DNA from: Anthostomella pinea
Lineage: Eukaryota > Ascomycota > Sordariomycetes > Xylariales > Xylariaceae
DNA length: 64,000 bases
NCBI GenBank assembly: GCA_963556695.1
Contig: CAUWAG010000010.1
Coordinates: 3,038,001 to 3,102,000 of the forward strand
Reading direction: 5' to 3'
Shown here: one piece after another, positions 33,231 through 44,908 of the stretch
Layout of the letters: each line of letters begins with the position of its first letter
How positions within the stretch are numbered: position 1 is the first letter of the stretch
The notes under the pieces: model-generated
What the model saw: only the letters and a program-made list of their open reading frames with translations
Told to the model about the DNA's origin: nothing
Databases searched by the model: none
Translations under genes and position numbers: made by a program

Positions 33231-34846
33231 ATGGCCTTCATCACCACTGGTACCTTGCTATCGCTAGCAGCCCTCGCCCAAGCCCGCAACAATGGCGTCG
33301 GCAAGCTGCCCGTCATGGGCTACGACACCTACAACGCCTTCGGCTGCGACTACGACGGCGCCCTTGCCACGGCCCAAGCCAAAGCCATGAACGAAACCGG
33401 CCTGGTCGCTCTAGGCTACAATACCTTCATCCTCGACGACTGCTACGCGCTGAAAGAGCGGGATGCTCAAGGCTTCTTGCAGCAGAACCTCACGCGGTTT
33501 CCGGGTGGACTGAAGAAGTGGACCGAAAGCATTAACCAGTATGGTGTCTCTGGTAGTGCTTACAGTTCCAATGGGTATTTGACATGCGGGGCTTATCCAG
33601 GAGGGTATGGACATGAGATGCAGGATCTGGAGACCTGGAGGAGCTGGGGATGGGATGGGATGGTCAAGTATGATAATTGTTATATCCCGTACGACAATGT
33701 TGTGCGTATTCTCCTCACTTCGGGCCGCGCTTACCTAGTAACCCATTGACCCTTTGTGCCAGACCATGGAGAACGAGTTTGGCCGGTTCAAGCGCATGGC
33801 CGATGCCATTGACGATCTGGCAGCCAAGTACAACGAGAAACCGTTCATCTACTCGCTCTGCCAGTGGGGCTGGGAGAATCCGATGAACTGGGCTCCGCGT
33901 ATCTCGCAGGCATGGCGTATCGATGCGGATATCACGCCATTTTGGACTGCGATCAAGACGATCATCAATTTGCAAGCGGCGAGTTATTTGGCGACCGGCT
34001 TCTATCAGCATGGCGACATGGATATGCTCGAAGTTGGTACGACGGCGTAGTGACATGGTGAATGTTCATACGGGGACTGACAATGACTCCGTTTCACGCA
34101 GGAAACAGCGGGCAAGGCACACCTGTGGGCAACATGACGCTCGCAGAGCAACGTTCGCACTTCACGGCCTGGACGCTGCTGAAGTCGCATCTTCTCATTG
34201 GCACAGACCTTCGCAATGCTACGAACGAGACTCTTAGTATCCTCGGCAACAAGGAGCTAATCGATATCAATCAAGACGAGAACGAAGGTGCTGCGCTCGC
34301 TCCCTTCCGCGTTGGGTTCCAGGATGACTTTTCGGATATCGAGTACAACTTCACCAGTCCGTGAGCTTGCCCAGTCCGTACCTTACCGTCGGGGATCGCG
34401 CACAAGGCTGACTACGTCATCTAGACCACCCTACTGGGCCGGCAACAGCAGCTACGGCGCCGTGTTCATGATCATCAACTACGCAGACGAGCAGCGGGAG
34501 ATGGGATTCAACCTGACCGAGAACTGGGCGGTGCGTGCCGGCCGGCAGTACAATGTCCGCGATATGTGGAAGCATGAGCACGTCGGAGTGGCAGTCCGAA
34601 ACTGGACTGTGACGCTTGAGGCTCACGACGTCGCAGCACTCTTGTTGACTGACGTCGGACCGGAGCCGGCGCGGAAGCTGGCGGATGGCGAGCTGGCGCC
34701 GCCTTGCGCATACCCGTTCCTGGCGCATCAGTGCACGAGTCCGAATGGAAGCTTGTAAGTGCCGCCAGTACTTCGGAAAACTGGATACGGGAGCTGACAG
34801 CTGGCGTAGCATTTATAACGGGTCCATCACGGAATGGGGGTTCTAG
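33231..34846 (+). CDS. secreted alpha-galactosidase, GH27 family
   Basis: Five exons (33231-33701, 33763-34036, 34102-34360, 34425-34754, 34810-34846) give 456 residues; the last exon is only 37 nt and ends EWGF. A signal peptide (MAFITTGTLLSLAALAQA) is followed by the GH27 barrel: LPVMGYDTYNAFGCDY, FILDDCYAL, and VKYDNCY with the nucleophile Asp (about residue 147). WRIDADI carries the acid/base Asp (about 213), and HGDMDMLEVGNSG precedes the end of the barrel, then a beta-sandwich C-terminal domain. These enzymes remove terminal alpha-1,6-galactose from raffinose-type sugars and galactomannan outside the cell. Several NxS/T glycosylation sites. The substitution of TYN for the more common SWN in the first strand is slightly unusual. 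Confidence 0.93.
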
Positions 34847-35777
34847 GAAACTCTGATACAGGACGGCTCAACTGGCCGCAAAAAGGAGAGGATCTCATGT
34901 ATTGAGACCTGAGTAACAACTCCGTAGCCGCCATGGTCTATCCATACCAACCCGCCTCAAGACGGCATGGCAACGAAATGGTTTCTGATTTATCCTGATG
35001 AAGTGACGGCGCGAGCGGATGTTTGGCGTGGGACACGTGCCGACTCTGGTCGAAATCATGTCTTGAAAAGTTGATGGGCATCACACTGTGGGATTACGAC
35101 GCTGAATCCATCGACGGCTATTGTCCCACCGTCCCGGGATTTGTTTCCTTGTCACCCGCGGCCAGTGGTAAATACTCGTGGGTCAATCCAAGGAGCGCAC
35201 GATTGCTCTGTGGCGGTGACGGGTCACTGATGAGGGTCCTCACTCCCGGGATGGCCGTGCAATGCCCTGCAGCCGTGGATGGGCACAACGTCAGCCAGTA
35301 CGTACATCTACACGAATGATAATTCCATATTCCATCTTTCAAAAGAGTTCTGAGCTCTATCCCTTCCTGGTACATTCAGCTGCTTCGTGTGAGTGTCAGT
35401 TCAATGCAGGTGGTGCCTGAGGCAGCCACGTTGGCAGGTACCTGTCTGGAGTGGCAGGAGCACCCAGTCCATGCCACACCTGAGGGTGCCTTCCTTCCCA
35501 CTCGAACTGGTTTGTGAATTTTGCTCCCACATGAGGAAGGCACGCTGGGGCCATTGGCCACCACAATGCAAATTTTGCATTCCCCCGCCCTGCTGGTTTT
35601 TCTTCGCCTGTACAACAACACCATCATCACCACATCGGGTCTAACCACAACTTCCATTGCACCACAGATCACACACCCCGGCCTGACTTCGTCGGTCGGC
35701 TGCTCCGAGACCATCGTCGCCTTTCCCATCCTCGCCCTGTGCACCTTTCCCCGCCTGCCTCAGCGCAGTATCACACC
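34847..35777. other. intergenic, no gene seen
   Basis: No recognisable protein. Open frames at 35023-35319 and 35376-35744 lack features and neighbours' coding character. Confidence 0.45.
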
Positions 35778-37297
35778 ATGGACAATTTTGACGCCCTCCA
35801 GCGGGAGGTCAAGCTGGCACACCAGCAAGCTCTCGAAGATGCGCGGAAGACAGCCGAGGAGAGCCAGCGTGTTGCTGTTGAGACGGCCGAAAGTGACCAC
35901 AAACGTGCTCTTGAAGCCCCGAAGACAGCCAACGAGGCCCAAATTCGAGCTCTTTAAGCGGCGCTGGAGAAATCCAATGAGGACCACCGTCATGCTCTCG
36001 AAGCCATAATATAGCCAGCGAGGCCCAAATCCAAGCTCTTGAAGCGGCGCAGAAAACTGCCAACGAGAACCACCGACTTGCTCTTGAAGCCCAGAAGACA
36101 GCCAGTCGTGCTCTTGAAACGGCGCTGAAGGAAGCCAAGGACGAGTACGCACAGCTTACCACAACGCACAACACCCTACTGTCTCGCCATGATGCAACAG
36201 AGGACGCGATCGAGCATTGGTTCAATAGAACAATGGGGTGGTTGCCCAGAGGACATTGGCAGGATCTATTCGAGATGTTCTTACGCACCAAAGGGTGCCA
36301 GGCACCAAGCACCCAAAGGTCAACACGTCGGAGCCTATGGACAGGGGAAAGTCCGTGGACCGTCGACGCTCCATGGACCAAGGACCAGGCAGACCTCTAC
36401 CCACTCAAGTACTCGATGTATGAACGGACCGTATCTTTGTTCTACGTCTCGCATCGGTCACCTTGGAGCTCGGATGATAACCAGAGAGCCTTTGACCTGC
36501 TCCAGATGATATCAATACAAATGAGAACCGGACCACGTATGGACACTCGTACCCGCATGACCATGCAAAAGATCTTCCGCGAGATGGGCACGCAACTGGT
36601 AAACGCCCCCGCCGTTGATGACCGAATCTCGCGCACGCTTGTGGTCTTCGTGGTCAGAGAACTCGCAGCTGCGCTGGGTATCGACCACGACTTCCAACAG
36701 AACTTGCGTGGTGAGCCTCACAGATTTGTCGAAGAGGTGCTATCCCGCATCGAGGGGGCAAATGGAGACTCCGAGATGGTGAAGAGAAAGCTGGGATATC
36801 CAAACGGTCCGGGAAGATTCCGCCAGGACGGTGCCCTTTGCGGCAAGTACGGGTTCTTCTCGGCCGAGGAGGCCGGAACCTGGGGCCAGTGGCTCCTGGT
36901 GGACTTTGAGGACCACACCATGCGCATGGTCGAGAAGGGTGCCGCACCACTCTGGAGAGGCTGCCCGTGGGAAGGGGTGTCTTTACACTCATGTGACCTG
37001 GGTCGTTGGGCGGGTATTAGAATCGAGAACATGCCGGTCACGCTATACTTCGTTTGGGGCGTATTCATAGCGGACTGCACACAGGAATCGTGGGACGGGA
37101 TGAACGCATATCTTGCGGAGCTCAGGAGCGACCCCGAGTTAGCCAGACGTGTGGCGGAAATCCAGAGCGACCCCGATCCGCAGCGCAGGTGGGAGGAGGA
37201 GATGAAGAAGCTGGAAGAGAATGATTTGAGGCAGGTAATGAAGATCAGGAAGCTGAGGGAGGAAAGAGGCCGGCCTGTCGATGACATCTCGGAGTAG
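35778..37297 (+). CDS. unknown protein with coiled-coil repeats; 5' part decayed or spliced
   Basis: The solid part is the frame running to TAG at 37297, with first ATG at 36233 (354 residues). It contains a central helical region, a Trp-rich segment (TWGQWLLVDFEDHTMRMVEKG) and a highly charged C-terminal helix. Upstream the same frame continues as alanine-rich coiled coil (SEAQIQALEAAQKTANENH). Further upstream a 59-codon frame starting MDNFDALQREVKLAHQQALE has the same repeat style but ends in a stop. A 146-nt intron 35869-36014 (weak GTGTTG donor, TATAG acceptor) would join the two into 457 residues. Otherwise a G-to-T stop and a one-base loss have broken the gene. No family recognised. 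Confidence 0.45.
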
Positions 37298-37478
37298 GAA
37301 TGATGGCGGACCGGGAGAAGCATCGTCACCACCGTGCTCGTTGCAGGTGGCCTGCCTGTCGATTACATTTTGGAGGTGGAGTAATGAGGGACTGGGAGAA
37401 GTATTATCGCCATCGGGCGCGATGCGGATGGACCCATTGAGCTTTGAATGGTGACGGACTGGGACACGCATCGTCGCG
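37271..37478. repeat. imperfect ~80-bp tandem triplication at gene 3' end
   Basis: CCTGTCGAT(G/T)ACAT...GG.GTA and GA(C/C)(C/T)GGGA.AAG.AT words recur at about 37271-37330, 37348-37413 and 37441-37478. The last codons of the preceding gene (GRPVDDISE) are echoed as a shifted GLPVDYILEVE, followed by a weaker third copy. Confidence 0.5.
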
Positions 37479-37877
37479 TTGGCTTTAATGTGGATGACCG
37501 GAGAAGTCACGTTTGCCGATCATACCAGCTTATACTAGCACATTTCCAAATTGACACCTTTCCACACTGCTTTCATGCGCATTGCAACGTCGACCGTGTT
37601 GAACGAGCTGAAAGCAGACGCAGTTTCAACCCCCATACAGGAACAGTAACGATTGTGCACCAAACTTGAATAAAGTAGAAGAAGACGCAGGTGGCCGATG
37701 TTTGTCATACAGACTACGGTCCTGACAGAGCAGGACAGACTGTAAATTATCATATGGGCTCAGGAAGTACGGCTCACGTTGGCATCCATAGTGCGTTCAT
37801 CTTGCGTCAAATCCTGCTGTATTGTCTCCTAATCAGATAACCTTCTCTGCTATGTAGGTAATAATGCTAGTCGAGGT
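37479..37877. other. intergenic, no gene seen
   Basis: 3' flanks of two convergent genes; no coding or repeat signal. Confidence 0.5.
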
Positions 37878-39078
37878 TCATGAAATACTAAGGTCCTTGA
37901 TGATCTGCTCGACACCAGCAAAGGACAATTCTTGCATCGTTTCCTTCCACAATCGCTGAGTCACTTTGTCTCCCTCTGGAGTGTATACGATGGCAGGGAG
38001 ACTGCGAACGAACACAATCGAGTCAGTAACGTTAGGGTACTGATTAGTTGGCGCGGCCGCGATGAGAGGTTTTTAGGGGCGGGGGTGGGTGGCAAAGAAG
38101 TAGAAGTTTCGAGTAGAGGATGTTCACTCACGGCCTCAGCTTCCCGTTCTCCATAAAGTGGCCGTGCGACTCTGGCCCTGCCCTGACGGCGGCAGCGAGG
38201 ACCTGGCTACTACCCACGGTGCAATCGTGTCCGAAAAGGCGATAGAACACGCCGATGAACAAGCCTAGCATGGTACCGGACGTCTGGCGCATGAACGACG
38301 AGCCGTGGGTCAATCCGGGGGTCGGGGCGTTGATAATAGCCACATTGCGCGGAACCCGGCGGCTCAGCTCGGTCATGAACATGAGCGCAAGCAGCTTGCT
38401 GGCGCTATAGCGCTCCTCCATGTCCCAGTTGGCGGTGGCCTTGTTGTCGAAGGACGGGAGTAGGGGTTCGGCGGTGCGCTCGGCGAACTTGGCCCAGTGG
38501 GCCATGATCGAGGACACGACGGAGATGTGCGGCACGGGATCCTTGGTGGCAGTGGCTGCCGAGGGCTTCGCCTTGAGGATGGGCAGGAGCAAGACGAGAA
38601 GGAGGACGGTGGAGAGGTAGTTGGTCTGGATGTCTTCATCGTGGCCCGTCGAGGGATTGATGGTTGGCTGGGCACATATGATGCCGGCGTTGAGGACGAC
38701 GACATCGGGACGGGCATCGAGGGTCTTGCCGACGCGGTCGGCGAAGGCCGTCACGGAAGCCCACTCGCCTAGATCGAGCTTCCACACCTCGACTGTTTGG
38801 GGGCCGTCTTTTCGCGAGCCCATCAGCTTTTCGGCGGCAGCCTGGCCGCTCGCTTCGCTGCGGACGGCCAGGATAAGCTTGCTCACGCCCACGCTCAGCA
38901 GCTGGCGTGCGGTCTCGAAGCCGACGCCGACATTGCCACCCGTGACAATAGCGGTTTGGCCACTGAGGTCGACATCTTTGGGCGTCAGCACGGGGGCCTT
39001 GGTTTCGACAACCTGGCTGCTGAGGAAGTGAAGCTGGCCAGCCTGTTTCTCCGGAGTGATGTCAAAGGCAGCCGCCAT
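37878..39078 (-). CDS. short-chain dehydrogenase/reductase
   Basis: Exons 39078-38132 and 38001-37878 join over a 130-nt intron (GTGAGT...TCGCAG) to 356 residues. Without the second exon the protein would stop at GKLRP; with it, it gains PLPAIVYTPEGDKVTQRLWKE, the C-terminal helix expected in this SDR group, which supports the splice. The cofactor loop TGGNVGVG is at 46-53, NAG in strand 4, a Ser in SVVSS, and the catalytic YSASK follows near residue 225. Such fungal SDRs (retinol-dehydrogenase-like, WW-domain-oxidoreductase-like) reduce or oxidise lipophilic or secondary-metabolite alcohols; the substrate cannot be told from sequence. It borders the decayed locus to the right and could once have belonged to it. 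Confidence 0.88.
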
Positions 39079-39828
39079 CTCGCAGGTTTGTTCGGTGTGC
39101 TCGTGTTATCTGTGGTCGACACGGTGGGCAATACTCGTAGTGGACAGAGCAGACCTAGCAGGTATATCAGAGAAGAGCAGAGCAGAGAGCAAAGCTGGCG
39201 GATATAGAGGTAGACCAAGATGAAGAAGACGGGAGAGAGCAGGCTGCCCAGCTGATGTCTCATCTCTTATTATAGCCACCAACCCATCAGTTGTCAGCTG
39301 GCGCGCTGAAATATCGCGTGTTGGTCACATTCCATGTTCTTCTTTGGGTGTACATGTATGGCTAGGTACTATAAAACTTCAAGAGACTTCAACCGCGTTG
39401 GGTGTCTCGATGGCCCCTGAGGTTGGCGGCGTATCCTCATTGGCTGTTCTGCTGTGAGATGTACAGGGATGAGCGTAGCCGCAAGACAGGGATGACCCTC
39501 TCTCGATTTACTAAGTATCGACGCTTTCCCACCCTTTTCTTCATTCAAGCATGTCTTTCCATACGACTTCATCTCTCCGTTTCTTCAGCCTCACCTTCAC
39601 CTTAAGTCCCAGAGATGCGTCACGTCGGCACGCCTCAGAATCCCGATACCTTGTAGACCCTCGGTATGGATGTAGATCTAACTTGGTAAATCTAGCTTAC
39701 ACCTACGCAAATCGCTAACATCGTATCATCGTCCTCGTTGCAAACAACGCATCTGCGAGTCGACCTTGGTCTTCAGAGTTGCGCGCATCCCCGCTCTGTC
39801 ACATAAATTACCGTTTCCCGTCACGATT
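39079..39828. other. intergenic, no gene seen
   Basis: 5' flank of the SDR gene. No coding signal until the oxidase relic begins. Confidence 0.45.
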
Positions 39829-41084
39829 TCGAGCTGGCTTCGTTCGGACGTCCAGTATCTTCCTGCAGTTCGCCACCATCCGACAACCGGGCACCAACTT
39901 CCATGTCCTCCTCGGCGCTCGGGAGACGGGACATCTCCCACCGTCCTCCGCGTGGGATACGGGCAGCGTGGCAGGATTCGCCCATATCTGGGTGCTACCT
40001 AATATCGGAGGCTGAACCAGAGAGCTGAACTTAGAGCTGCCAATCATCGTTGGCCCGGAACAACGCCGCAGCATGGGACGCATTCCCTTCAGACTCCTCG
40101 TGGCCACGACCACGCGTCTCTCTCTACCCATGGGCCAGGGACGTCGGTTTGGAATCGGACATCTGCTGTAGTTGCAGGTAGGTTTCGGTCTAGAACTCGG
40201 AGCTGCCCTGGGGTATCCGAGGGGCCGGCGTAAACCTGGGCATCATCATCGAGGCAACCTACGGTCTGCACAAGATCTCCGAGAGCGGCGGCGTCGGATA
40301 TGCCCTTAACGCCGACTTCGTTGTGCCGGCCGAGAAGAACGCCAGCTACTTTGAGTTGCTCGAGTGTTACCGTACCCTCCCCAGCTCGCCACAGTCACCG
40401 TGGCTGCATGGAACGATGCGGTTCGCGAGGCCCAGCTCGTGAGCAACTGGCAGTACTTCGGCTCCGAGGACGAGGCCAGGGAGGCCGTCGCACCCATGCT
40501 CAGTCTGACGGTGGTCTCATCGATCGGCTATTGCCCGGGGAACAAGATCTTCTACGCACAGGAATTTGGCTCGGACGCGGCCAACTGCGCCGAAGGGGTG
40601 AAGCGCAACCTCTGGATTACCAGTCTCCGCACCATCACCCCTGGCAGTCCGGCTTCGGGAAGACGGCCCGCTTCTTCCAAGAATACTCAGACTCGCGATC
40701 CCTTACCACCTTCGCCCTCGAGACGTATCTGACCGAAGCCGCCGTCGCTGCGCCGGACGAGGAGACAGCCTACCCGTGGCGGGACGCTCCCGCGACGGGC
40801 TACCTGGCGCCGACATTTGCCTGGCCCGGTGACGCCGACCCAGCCATCACCGCCGCGGCTGCTGCACTGGGCCAAGAGCTGCAGACCGACTTGGCCGCGA
40901 CCTCGGGCCACGAGGACGAGCTGGAGGGCGGGTTGGGCGTCTACGTCAACTATGCGCACGGCGAAGAGCCGCTTGAGAACATCTACTGCGCCGACAAGCT
41001 GCCGCGCCTTGCCGCTCTCAGAAGGGATGGGATCAAAACAACGTCTTTGCCTACCACTTGGCCCTGCCGACCGGGTACCCGTAG
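39829..41084 (+). pseudogene. BBE-type FAD-linked oxidase, multiply frameshifted
   Basis: Pieces of one FAD_binding_4/BBE oxidase occur in order but in different frames. They are: a faint FAD-domain start (FLQFATIR; SSAWDTGSV, ~39850-39970); IIIEATYGLHKI with NADFVVPAEKNASYFELL (~40250-40370); LATVTVAAWNDAVREAQLVSNWQYFG (~40385-40460, start of the substrate domain); SDAANCAEGVKRNLW; QSGFGKTARFFQEY; and YVNYAHGEEPLENIY with the frame-shifted end NNVFAYHLALP and TAG at 41082-41084. At least four frame changes and several stops are needed to pass through, so no enzyme can be made. Such oxidases are common tailoring enzymes of fungal secondary-metabolite clusters. Confidence 0.82.
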
Positions 41085-41199
41085 GTGTGATTGGGGTTCA
41101 AGGTGCTCTGTTCTTCAAATCCCGCGAGGATGTGAGAAGGGTACGCTGCGTTTGGACTCAGCATCTGTTTCTCTTTGATTATTATAGGTAAGAGTTGGA

Positions 41200-41895
41200 A
41201 GTGATGGTTCGAGGCGGGGGGGAGGTGTGGAGCGAGCTGAGCAGCGATGTAATCCACGGCGTGAGGCGTTTCCGACTCCAAGGCCTCGAATGGTAGGCCA
41301 AAAGCCAAACCGCTAATAAAGTCATACGTTGTGCTCTCGTACCCTTTGGTCACGTCGAAGGCTGCGCCCTGCTCGATACTGTTGGTCCTAAAGACCTCTA
41401 CGAAGCGACTGATGCTGCGCCGGATGAGCTCTTCCTGCTCGGTTAGCGACATCATGGAAAAGGCATTGGCAAGCAGTCTGCACATGTTGTCATGCAGTTG
41501 CGGATACCTTTTGGTGTCTCGACGCTCGAGACGCCGTGCCCGGAGGACACGCCGCCTTCGTAGAAGAGGCCCTTGACAAACGTCTTGTGCTTTTGACGAA
41601 ACCTATAGATGTCTGGCCACGACTGCGCGGAGTTGAAAGCGAGGTCGTTGGGTGCTATGCGCACGACGGGGTGGAGATCGAGAATCTTGTACGGTTGCCG
41701 GCCGCCATGAAACCAGTATGAAAAACAGACGTTGCTCGCCCTTGCGAGCAAAGGGCCCGGATACTTGCGCAGCGGGTGGAAGTACAGGTTGTAGACAATG
41801 TCCCACACGAAACGATACACGGCGTTCGTAACGAAGAGCCGAAGGAAGCTTGCGCAGAGGTGCCCTCTGGGCATGGCAATGATCTGGGCGAGCAT
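41200..41895 (-). pseudogene. cytochrome P450 N-terminal fragment, frameshifted
   Basis: From an ATG at 41895 the protein opens with a membrane-anchor stretch and the P450 hallmark NLYFHPLRKYPGPLLARAS, then VVRIAPNDLAFNSAQSW and KHKTFVKGLFYEGG. A frame change near 41525 is needed to reach LHDNMCRLLANAFS, LTEQEELIRRSISRFVEVF and YDFISGLAFGLPF. Similarity stops near 41200; I-helix, ExxR and haem-Cys regions are absent. It ends about 115 bp from the oxidase pseudogene, tail to tail, so a deletion probably fused the two remnants. Confidence 0.83.
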
Positions 41896-43155
41896 GATGG
41901 TGGCTTTGGTGACGCGGGTGACGCGGGTGCTGCTGCTCGACACTTGTTTTTTTTTGCTGAGCGAAACGGTAGAGAAAAGGGGGAGAGCGAGAGCAAGATA
42001 GATGCTGAAATGGAGCCCAAGCCAAACTGGCAGACTACAAGCAGCGCGTACACACGCTCACGCTGGGCTCTGGCCTCCGGCTTCCAAAAGGCCACCTCCT
42101 CAGAGTCCGCACGTTTGCCCATGCCACTCCTGGTAGGCGTTGGCTAAGACTTCGGGGAGAAAGCCCGGAGGCGGTAAGGCCCGAACCCATAGCGGCCGGG
42201 GGTGATCTTGCGCGATCTCGGTGAATTGTCTTCCAGGAGATAGATGTGACGAGCCCCACTGGCCACCGGTGAAAGGATTCGAACCTAATCGTCACTGTAC
42301 GTTCTGGACCACATCGGTCAATGATTGTCTATCGCCAGGGTTACAGCTTACAAGGCTGGCAAGGGTCTCGCTTAAGGGCGTGGGGGTAGCCTGCTCTATT
42401 TCGACTACAATGGGGAGAGGTTCATGCGGCTGTGATGGCTTGGTCTGCTCAAATCTATAGGTATGTGTCAGAAGTTGACCTAGCTGAATATAGAGAGATG
42501 TAGAAAGGCGCCGAAATAAAAGACCCCGAAGTAAAGACCCCGAAGTAAAAGATCCCGAAATAAAAGACCCCGATATTAAAGACCCGAGGTTGTTGAATGA
42601 GCCCGAAAGAAGCGGGTATACTACCGTAACTAGTAAGAGTCCTGCGACCCTCGACAGGCTATATCTAGGAGCCCGACGAATTCGATTATATGGTCGCATT
42701 AGTCTAGGAATCTACCTGCTCGATGACAAGATATGCGTCTTCTCACGTATATAGAAGCAACAGTTGGGCGCTGGAGGTATCGACCTGGCATCGACCTGGG
42801 CAGTAATTGCCCCTATTTCTAACTATATAGACCCGGGCCGTCCACCACCCCTTGCACTTTCTTCAGCGATCACATCATCCTTCGCCGCATTTCTGTAGCG
42901 CTAATGCACAGATTACGCGGAAGCGATCCTAGACCTCCTGCAACGTGGTGGTGGAAGCTGCTGTCAGCTCACTCTATCTGCCATAGGGACTTGATGCTTA
43001 CATATTCCTCAAACATCCGGCGCTAGCTGCCTTGTCATCTAGGCGCCCGCAAGAATGCACGTTATAAGGATGTCGCCCGTAGAAATACCCAAGGGGCCGG
43101 ACCCCGCCCTCTTACCCTGAACCCACGTCGTCCTCGAAGCTGAGATATTGTTGAC
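41896..43155. other. intergenic with minisatellite and tRNA-like scrap
   Basis: No intact gene. A minus-strand frame 42699-42292 runs through a 5-unit repeat and has no recognisable domain. A B-box-like GGTTCGAATCC occurs on the minus strand at about 42278-42288, but no full tRNA folds. The last ~300 bp is the promoter side of the regulator. Confidence 0.45.
42511..42586. repeat. 16-17-bp minisatellite, about five units
   Basis: Units of CCGAAATAAAAGACC with small variations (AAGTAAAGACC, AAGTAAAAGATC, ATATTAAAGACC) repeat five times. Confidence 0.8.
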
Positions 43156-44571
43156 ATGTTTTTGAGCTGGAGACACGAGTCTAGCGGCGACGGCTCCGTT
43201 GCTTCGCAGCGCTCCATAGCATTCGATCCGGTCACGGCAAGGACCGTTGGCCCACAGGCGTGCAGCAACTGTCGAGCTAAGAAGGTCAAGTGCAACTCTG
43301 ACCCAGACGGATGCGCCAGGTGCAGGACCCTGGGGCGGGAGTGCAAGTACGTCGTGCCCGACGGCAGGGTCCACAGGCCTGTGCGCCGACTATCCAAACA
43401 AGACGACCGTCGTGCCGCCGACAATGAGCAGGGGAAAACTGCGGACCAGAGTGAAGCACCTGATATAAACGAATCGCCAACATCACCATGCTCGGCCACC
43501 AACGACCAGTCGTATACCGGGTCCGAACTGTGGTATAGTTTCCCCGAGGCTACGGATCAAAGCGAAGTCCCCGCCAACCGGTCTTCGAGCGAGTCCAATC
43601 ACCAGATACAACTGTCTGCACAGCATGAGCAAGATCCGGCTGTCCTGGGGGTAGACATGCTACCCGACAGCTTCAATCCAGCCGTCTGGGACTTCATGAG
43701 CGTCCCCATTGACACGCCCCAGGATTTCAAGAATGCTCTACCACCCTTGCTAACGGATCTGGACCCGTCGATCTTCAACAACGTGGGACGAGATCCACGG
43801 GACGATTCACTGGACGAATCACTGCTCTCGACAGGGACGACGGCACCATCGCCGCTGGATGGCATCTTCCTGCCGTTCGACAGCTATGAGGGACTATCGA
43901 GCCTGGCGATGGCTTCGCCTGCGAGCGAACACCGCGGCAAGAACCCGCAGACGGGGTTGGCCTCCATGTCCCCCGCGCTGGGGGAGTCGGGCCGCCCGTG
44001 GCTCTCCTCATCCGCCGGCGGCGGCAGCTTGTGCCAGTGCCTGCACCGACTCGTCATGCTCGTGGACGAGACCGAGCTGGTGGTGGAAAACGACATTGGG
44101 TCGCTCGACAGCGCCCTCGCGGCGCACAAGGAGGCGCTCGGGCACTGCGCCCGCATGATCGCGTGTGCGAACTGCCGCACCAAAGTCGAGAACATGACCG
44201 TCCTTACATTTTTCGTTGGCCAGCTCGCCAAGATATGCTGCTATATTGACGAGGCCTGCTGGAAGTCGCCGCCGCGCGTCGACGTAGGGTCCGGCGGTGA
44301 CTGTGCGGGCGACCGACCATTCCAGCTGCTCGACACCCAGACAAGCAACATCGCCGTGGGGATGTACTCGGCCGATTCGTCGGATGAGTACATGGCCATC
44401 TTCCGCGGACTGCTGGAGCTCCAACTTCAGCGACTTCTCGAGCTAACCGAGCACCTCCAGCGCATCGCCGGCAAGCTCGGTTCCGAAATCATGCAACGCA
44501 GGCTGACGGCGTGCAAGGACGCCGTCACGGGGCTGTTGCGGGAACATGAGGCAGTGGATTGTCGTGCGTGA
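43156..44571 (+). CDS. Zn2Cys6 transcription factor, AflR-like
   Basis: A single-exon 471-residue protein. The binuclear zinc cluster has Cys at 36, 39, 46, 53, 56 and 63 (CX2CX6CX6CX2CX6C), with the basic RAKKVKC loop. A basic linker (HRPVRRLSKQDDRR), an acidic Ser/Pro-rich middle and a C-terminal helical part with CQCLHRLVMLVDE and CRTKVENMTVL follow, resembling the AflR-type regulatory domain of pathway-specific activators. It would bind CGG-containing promoter sites in the nucleus. It lies between remnants of an oxidase/P450 pair and an intact permease, so it may be the surviving regulator of a degraded cluster. The frame is undamaged. Confidence 0.9.
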   Translation: MFLSWRHESSGDGSVASQRSIAFDPVTARTVGPQACSNCRAKKVKCNSDPDGCARCRTLGRECKYVVPDGRVHRPVRRLSKQDDRRAADNEQGKTADQSEAPDINESPTSPCSATNDQSYTGSELWYSFPEATDQSEVPANRSSSESNHQIQLSAQHEQDPAVLGVDMLPDSFNPAVWDFMSVPIDTPQDFKNALPPLLTDLDPSIFNNVGRDPRDDSLDESLLSTGTTAPSPLDGIFLPFDSYEGLSSLAMASPASEHRGKNPQTGLASMSPALGESGRPWLSSSAGGGSLCQCLHRLVMLVDETELVVENDIGSLDSALAAHKEALGHCARMIACANCRTKVENMTVLTFFVGQLAKICCYIDEACWKSPPRVDVGSGGDCAGDRPFQLLDTQTSNIAVGMYSADSSDEYMAIFRGLLELQLQRLLELTEHLQRIAGKLGSEIMQRRLTACKDAVTGLLREHEAVDCRA

Positions 44572-44908
44572 TTTGTAAGAACTAGCGGGTGTAAAGGAGA
44601 TACCGGAACACTCACACATTAATGGGATATGGTTTTCCCTCCATCACGTGACTTGGTAGGGTGGACGAGTTTGCCCTCCTGCATATATAGATTGCACAGT
44701 GAAGGGATAGAACTTAGAACTCGTTGAAAGAATGGAATAAAGAGTTATCCTCGGTGTAAATGTACGTACTGGCTGCCGACCATCGACGGCACCAAGGAAG
44801 GATGTGCATGGAAGACTCCATTACTCCAGTGACAAATGCTATGCAAGGTTGCTCTGAACTGTATCGAAAACGCCCGCCAAAGCTATGCTTCATGATTCAA
44901 TCGTGGTC
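44572..44908. other. convergent intergenic region
   Basis: 3' flanks of the regulator and the permease; no gene seen. Confidence 0.5.

Noticed and set aside
42240..42310. tRNA gene on the minus strand suggested by GGTTCGAATCC
   Set aside because: Acceptor strands nearly pair, but the total length is about 54 nt and a D or anticodon arm is missing.
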